Positions 6,293 to 9,408 of a stretch of DNA of 9,408 bases are shown here, in pieces. The notes under the pieces were generated by a model. The model did not search any database. It had not been told where the DNA came from and saw only the letters and a program-made list of their open reading frames with translations. The number at the start of each line of letters is the position of its first letter. The first letter of the stretch is position 1. Origin of the DNA: Sulfuricella sp. Its GTDB lineage: Bacteria > Pseudomonadota > Gammaproteobacteria > Burkholderiales > Sulfuricellaceae. The DNA lies in contig JAUYEK010000266.1 in assembly GCA_030691435.1 (NCBI GenBank), positions 1 to 9,408 of the forward strand, read 5' to 3'. The position numbers were made by a program, and so were the translations under genes.

Positions 6293-7078
6293 ATGTACCG
6301 CCTCGCGCTTTTCCTGACCTTGTCTTTGGGGTGGGCCTCGCTGAGTACCGCCGGTCTGTTTTCGGACGACGAAGCCCACCAGAAAATTACGCTGCTGCAG
6401 CAGCAAATTCAAGGGATGGAGGAGCGCGTCGCGCAAATGGAAAACACGGCGCGCTCCCAAGGGGTGGGGATGCTGTCCCAGATGGACGAGATCAAGTCCG
6501 AATTGGCCACATTGCGCGGACAGGTCGAGGTGCATGCCCATAACATCGAAACCACGCAAAAGCGGCAGCGCGATCTTTATGTCGATCTCGACAGCCGCCT
6601 GCGCAAGCTGGAGAATGTTGGCGGGGTTGCTGCGGATACGCCGGGCCAGGCGGATTCCGGCAAGCCGGCTTCTTCCGATCAAACCCCGGTTGGCGCGGTC
6701 GTCGCCGACGAATCCAAGGCGTATGACGCCGCCTTGGGCTTATTCAAGTCGGGCAATTATCAAGGGGCCATCGACGGCTTTCAGAGCTTTGTCGGTGCGC
6801 ATCCCAACAGTCAGTTTGCCCCCAGTGCCTACTACTGGATCGGCAACTCCTACTTTAATTTGCGCGATTACAAGAATGCGATCGCCAATCAACAGAAACT
6901 GGTGAGCCAGTATCCAAACAGTCCCAAGGTGCCGGATGCGCTGCTGAATATCGCCAGTAGCCAGCAAGGGCTGGGCGATGCATCTGCGGCGAAAAAGACG
7001 CTCAAAAACATCGTCGCCAAATATCCGCTCAGCAATGCCGCGGAATTGGCAAAGAAACGCCTTGCCAGCAACAAATAG
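6293..7078 (+). CDS. cpoB: Cell division coordinator CpoB (YbgF), periplasmic TPR protein
   Basis: CpoB links Tol function to peptidoglycan synthesis by PBP1B at the septum. The 261 residues compare with 263 in E. coli. A Sec signal peptide (MYRLALFLTLSLGWASLSTA, likely cut after A20) precedes a coiled-coil trimerisation region at about 27-107 (QKITLLQQQIQGMEERVAQM). A Gly/Ser/Pro-rich linker (about 108-138) leads to TPR repeats at about 141-258 with typical steps: AYDAALGLFKSGNYQGAIDGF, NSQFAPSAYYWIGNSYFNLRDYKNAI and PDALLNIASSQQGLGDASAAKK. Its ATG lies 3 nt after the pal stop, with GGGCGAG at the end of pal as a weak ribosome binding site, so the two are translationally coupled. Confidence 0.95.
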   Translation: MYRLALFLTLSLGWASLSTAGLFSDDEAHQKITLLQQQIQGMEERVAQMENTARSQGVGMLSQMDEIKSELATLRGQVEVHAHNIETTQKRQRDLYVDLDSRLRKLENVGGVAADTPGQADSGKPASSDQTPVGAVVADESKAYDAALGLFKSGNYQGAIDGFQSFVGAHPNSQFAPSAYYWIGNSYFNLRDYKNAIANQQKLVSQYPNSPKVPDALLNIASSQQGLGDASAAKKTLKNIVAKYPLSNAAELAKKRLASNK

Positions 7079-7083
7079 GAGCG

Positions 7084-7121
7084 CCCTCACCTCAATCCTC
7101 TCCCGCTTGCGGGAGAGGAGG
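7084..7121. repeat. CTCTCCCG/CGGGAGAG palindrome, cpoB/queE gap
   Basis: A perfect 10-bp stem (7096-7105 with 7110-7119, loop CTTG) is preceded by CCTCACCTCAA. This form resembles the CCCTCACCCC-AACCCTCTCCCG palindromes scattered through many proteobacterial genomes. It begins 5 nt after the cpoB stop. There is no T-run after the stem, so it is not a canonical intrinsic terminator. Its right arm doubles as the queE Shine-Dalgarno sequence. Confidence 0.8.
7116..7121 (+). promoter_or_regulatory. Perfect queE Shine-Dalgarno sequence supplied by the palindrome
   Basis: AGGAGG lies 5 nt before the queE GTG. Its first four bases are in the right arm of the 7096-7119 hairpin, so they would be paired when the stem forms. 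This could lower or modulate queE translation. Confidence 0.6.
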
Positions 7122-7126
7122 CAAAC

Positions 7127-7792
7127 GTGAAAGTCGCTTGTTCAGAATTGCAGCCCAGTCTGCGGATCAATGAGATATTCCATTCTCTTCAAGGCGAAAC
7201 CAGCCGCGTCGGATTGCCTACGGTATTTATCCGGCTGACCGGCTGTCCGCTACGCTGTACCTACTGCGATACCTCTTACGCTTTTCAGGAAGGGGAGACC
7301 CTGCCGCTGCCGGAAATACTCGACAAGGTGGCGCAATTTCACCCCCGCTATGTCACCGTGACCGGCGGCGAACCGCTGGCCCAGAAGGATTGTCTGCCGC
7401 TGTTGCAGCAGCTTTGCGATGCGGGCTATTCGGTGTCGCTGGAAACCGGGGGGGCGATGGATATTTCCGGAGTGGATTCGCGTGTTTCCAGGATACTGGA
7501 CATCAAAACGCCAGGTTCGGGCGAGGCCGGGAAAAACCGCTGGGAAAATCTGGAACTGCTGACACCGCAGGACGAAGTGAAATTCGTGCTCTGCGGCGAA
7601 GAAGATTACCTGTGGGCGAAACAGGTGCTGAGCGAGAGGCGCGTTGCCGATCGTTGTCCGGTGCTGCTTTCTGCCGCCCAGGGTCAGCTTGAGTCAGCCA
7701 GGCTGGCGGAATGGATGCTGCGCGATAACTTACCGGTTCGGCTGCAAATCCAGTTGCATAAGCTCTTGTGGGGCGCGGGACGCGGGATGTAG
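7127..7792 (+). CDS. queE: 7-carboxy-7-deazaguanine synthase QueE (radical SAM)
   Basis: QueE converts 6-carboxy-5,6,7,8-tetrahydropterin to 7-carboxy-7-deazaguanine, the SAM- and Mg-dependent ring-contraction step toward preQ0 and queuosine. The substrate/cluster motif is clear: IFHSLQGETSRVGLPTVFIRLTG, then C40-x3-C44-x2-C47 (CPLRCTYC) for the 4Fe-4S cluster. GGEPL at 80-84 is the SAM-binding motif, and LLTPQDEVKFVLCGEEDY and IQLHKLLWG near the end match the family. The length of 221 residues is normal. The start is GTG with a perfect AGGAGG. The TAG stop lies inside the REP element at 7788-7843. queC, which often follows, is not next to it. Confidence 0.94.
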   Translation: MKVACSELQPSLRINEIFHSLQGETSRVGLPTVFIRLTGCPLRCTYCDTSYAFQEGETLPLPEILDKVAQFHPRYVTVTGGEPLAQKDCLPLLQQLCDAGYSVSLETGGAMDISGVDSRVSRILDIKTPGSGEAGKNRWENLELLTPQDEVKFVLCGEEDYLWAKQVLSERRVADRCPVLLSAAQGQLESARLAEWMLRDNLPVRLQIQLHKLLWGAGRGM

Positions 7793-7843
7793 GAGCGGCC
7801 TTGGCCGCGATTGGCGGCTATCGCGGCCAAGGCCGCTCCTACA
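7788..7843. repeat. REP doublet (REPIN-like), perfect 24-bp inverted repeat
   Basis: The arms 7788-7811 and 7820-7843 are perfect inverted copies with an 8-nt spacer (TGGCGGCT). Each arm is itself a small palindrome (GCGGCCTTGGCCGC at 7795-7808; GCGGCCAAGGCCGC at 7823-7836) behind a TGTAGGAGC head. That is the architecture of paired REP sequences known from Pseudomonas and relatives, which are mobilised by REP-associated tyrosine transposases (RAYT). The first bases overlap the queE stop codon. It lies between convergent genes and may limit readthrough or protect 3' ends, but it has no T-tract on either strand. Confidence 0.88.
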
Positions 7844-7865
7844 GGATGCAATAATTATTCGCGGC

Positions 7866-9408
7866 TCAGCTTTCGGCGATCCGTTTCGCGATATGGGCCA
7901 GCGCGGCATCCACCTCGTCGATGAGGATCAGGCACAGGTCACCGGGTTCGAGGCGCGCCAGGGCGGTGTCGATGGCCAGGAATTCACCGCGGATTTCCTC
8001 TATCGCAGTGGCACGGCTGGCTTGCTCCAGGCCCTGCTGCAGGAGCGCCAGTACTTCGCCGTCAGCCCGCCCGCGCTGGCACTGATCCTGATACAGGATC
8101 ACAGTGTCGAAAGCCTCCCCCAGAATCTGGGTTTGCTGGCGAATATCTTCATTGCGCCGGTCACCCGCGCCGCTGATCACTGCCATGCGCCGCTTCGCCG
8201 GCATGTGCTCGATGGCCTTCACCAGCGCCTGGATGGCATCCGGGTTGTGCCCGTAGTCCGCGATCAGGGTGGAGCCACGGTAGTCGAACAGGTTGAAGCG
8301 CCCAGGCACGGTTGCCGCATCGCTCACGAATGAGGCTAGTCCGGCGTGGATGATTTCCCAGTCCAGACCCAGCGCCCAGCAGGCGGCGGTAGCGGCCATC
8401 GCATTCTCGACCTGGAAGCCGATCGTGCCATTCCGGGTGAGAGGAATCTGCGCCAGTGCGATGCGGTGCTCGGAGCTGCCCTCGGCAGCCACGATGGCGT
8501 CACCGTCCACGTATACCACACGCAGGCCGCGCGCATGGTGAGTGGCCATGACCGGATGATGCGGGTCGCTGGTGAAGAAGATCACCGAACCCGGACAGGC
8601 ATCGGCCATCTTCACCACGATTGGGTCTGCCGCGTTGAGAACCGCAACACCGCCAGGCGCGACGTTCTCGACGATAACCCGTTTCACCACGGCCAGATCA
8701 TCGACCGTGCTGATATAACTGAGGCCGAGGTGATCCCCCGTGCCGATGTTGGTGACTACCGCCACGTTGCAGCGGTCGAATGCCAGCCCCTCGCGCAACA
8801 CGCCTCCACGCGCGGTCTCGAGCACCGCAGCATCGACATCGGGATGGAGCAGTACGGTGCGGGCGCTCTTGGGGCCGCTACAGTCGCCGGTATCGATGCG
8901 CCTCCCCCCGATGTAGACGCCGTCCGAGTTGGTCATGCCAACGCGCAAACCCTTCTCGCCGAGCAGGTGGGAGATCAGGCGCACGGTTGTGGTTTTGCCA
9001 TTGGTGCCGGCAACCGCCACCACCGGTATGCGGCCATCTTCACCTTCGGCGAATAGGCTGGCGATGATCGCTTCGCCGACCGCGCGCCCCTTGCCAAACG
9101 AGGGCGCGAGGTGCATGCGCAAGCCCGGAGCGGCGTTGACTTCAATCACGGCTCCGCCCTGTTCCTCAAGCGACCTGTGCACGCTGTCGCACACCACGTC
9201 CACGCCGCAGATGTCGAGCCCGATCATCTGGGCCGCTGTCACTGCGCGTGCCGCTAGTTCCGGGTGAACGTCGTCGGTCACGTCGGTCGCCGAGCCGCCC
9301 GTGCTCAGGTTGGCGTTGTTCCGCAGCATCACGCGCGCGCCCTTGATGGGTACCGAATCTGCGGCGTGGCCCTGCTTGGCGAGGGTCGCCAGGGCAATGT
9401 CGTCGAAG
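7866..9408 (-). CDS. cphA: Cyanophycin synthetase CphA, C-terminal part (cut by right edge)
   Basis: CphA makes cyanophycin, an Asp backbone with Arg side chains, by ATP-dependent, non-ribosomal addition of Asp and then Arg. The frame is open to the window edge, giving about 513 residues of a protein usually near 870; the N-terminal domain and most of the ATP-grasp domain are missing. What is present: the end of the ATP-grasp domain (RNNANLSTGGSATDVTDDVHP and IEVNAAPGLRMH), then the Mur-ligase-like domain with intact P-loop AVAGTNGKTTT, central NIGTGDHLG, and C-terminal IADYGHNPDAI and SGAGDRRNEDI. The intact P-loop favours CphA1 over CphA2-type enzymes. The first residues at the edge (DSVPIKGARVMLRNN) show that the GTG near 9332 is not the start. 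It converges on queE. Confidence 0.93.
   Translation of the reverse strand, partial: FDDIALATLAKQGHAADSVPIKGARVMLRNNANLSTGGSATDVTDDVHPELAARAVTAAQMIGLDICGVDVVCDSVHRSLEEQGGAVIEVNAAPGLRMHLAPSFGKGRAVGEAIIASLFAEGEDGRIPVVAVAGTNGKTTTVRLISHLLGEKGLRVGMTNSDGVYIGGRRIDTGDCSGPKSARTVLLHPDVDAAVLETARGGVLREGLAFDRCNVAVVTNIGTGDHLGLSYISTVDDLAVVKRVIVENVAPGGVAVLNAADPIVVKMADACPGSVIFFTSDPHHPVMATHHARGLRVVYVDGDAIVAAEGSSEHRIALAQIPLTRNGTIGFQVENAMAATAACWALGLDWEIIHAGLASFVSDAATVPGRFNLFDYRGSTLIADYGHNPDAIQALVKAIEHMPAKRRMAVISGAGDRRNEDIRQQTQILGEAFDTVILYQDQCQRGRADGEVLALLQQGLEQASRATAIEEIRGEFLAIDTALARLEPGDLCLILIDEVDAALAHIAKRIAES

Noticed and set aside
5771..6682. A 303-codon open frame on the minus strand opposite pal and cpoB
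   Set aside because: It is antisense to two well-recognised genes, has no recognisable domain, and is explained by their GC-rich codon pattern.
7788..7843. Intrinsic bidirectional terminator between queE and cphA
   Set aside because: The stem is strong, but no T-run follows it on either strand; REP doublet is the better description, although it may still slow polymerase.
9327..9332. A cphA start at the GTG/ATG near 9330
   Set aside because: The frame stays open to the window edge and the upstream residues (DSVPIKGARV) match the conserved ATP-grasp region, so the gene continues beyond the window.

Overview
The window is an ordinary GC-rich proteobacterial chromosome segment, most likely from a betaproteobacterium of the Nitrosomonadales/Gallionellales type. 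That placement is an inference from protein character, gene order and the presence of a cyanophycin synthetase; no marker gene fixes it. All main genes are intact except the one cut by the right edge.

Layout, left to right. Positions 1-156 are an unresolved left edge with a 52-codon open frame of doubtful reality. Next come ruvA and ruvB (Holliday-junction branch migration), joined by an ATGA overlap. The Tol-Pal envelope cluster follows on the same strand: ybgC, tolQ, tolR, tolA, tolB, pal and cpoB (ybgF). After it comes queE (7-deazaguanine/queuosine precursor synthesis). At 7866 the coding strand flips: the C-terminal part of a cyanophycin synthetase (cphA) converges on queE and runs off the right edge.

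How the genes work together. TolQ-TolR form the proton-driven motor in the inner membrane. TolA crosses the periplasm. TolB and the lipoprotein Pal form the outer-membrane/peptidoglycan end. CpoB links Tol to peptidoglycan synthesis during constriction, and YbgC is the cytoplasmic thioesterase that travels with the cluster. The order ruvAB-ybgC-tolQRAB-pal-cpoB-queE matches Pseudomonas and many Beta/Gammaproteobacteria. There queC commonly follows queE; here a palindromic repeat and convergent cphA take its place.

The most noteworthy signal lies between the genes. Every gap longer than 31 nt holds an inverted repeat, and the five are of different sequence families: a 7-nt-unit CTGAGTC element (ruvB/ybgC), a 10-nt-unit ATCTGTGTTA element (ybgC/tolQ), a 7-nt-unit GGTGAGG element (tolA/tolB), a CTCTCCCG/CGGGAGAG hairpin (cpoB/queE) and a perfect 24-bp REP doublet (queE/cphA). 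Several supply working parts of the neighbouring genes: the stop codons of ruvB and queE, the coding sequence for the YbgC N-terminus, and the Shine-Dalgarno sequence of queE. I found no defence island, CRISPR array, tRNA, rRNA or insertion sequence, and I do not claim a new protein system. The novelty, if any, is in this repeat-element layer.
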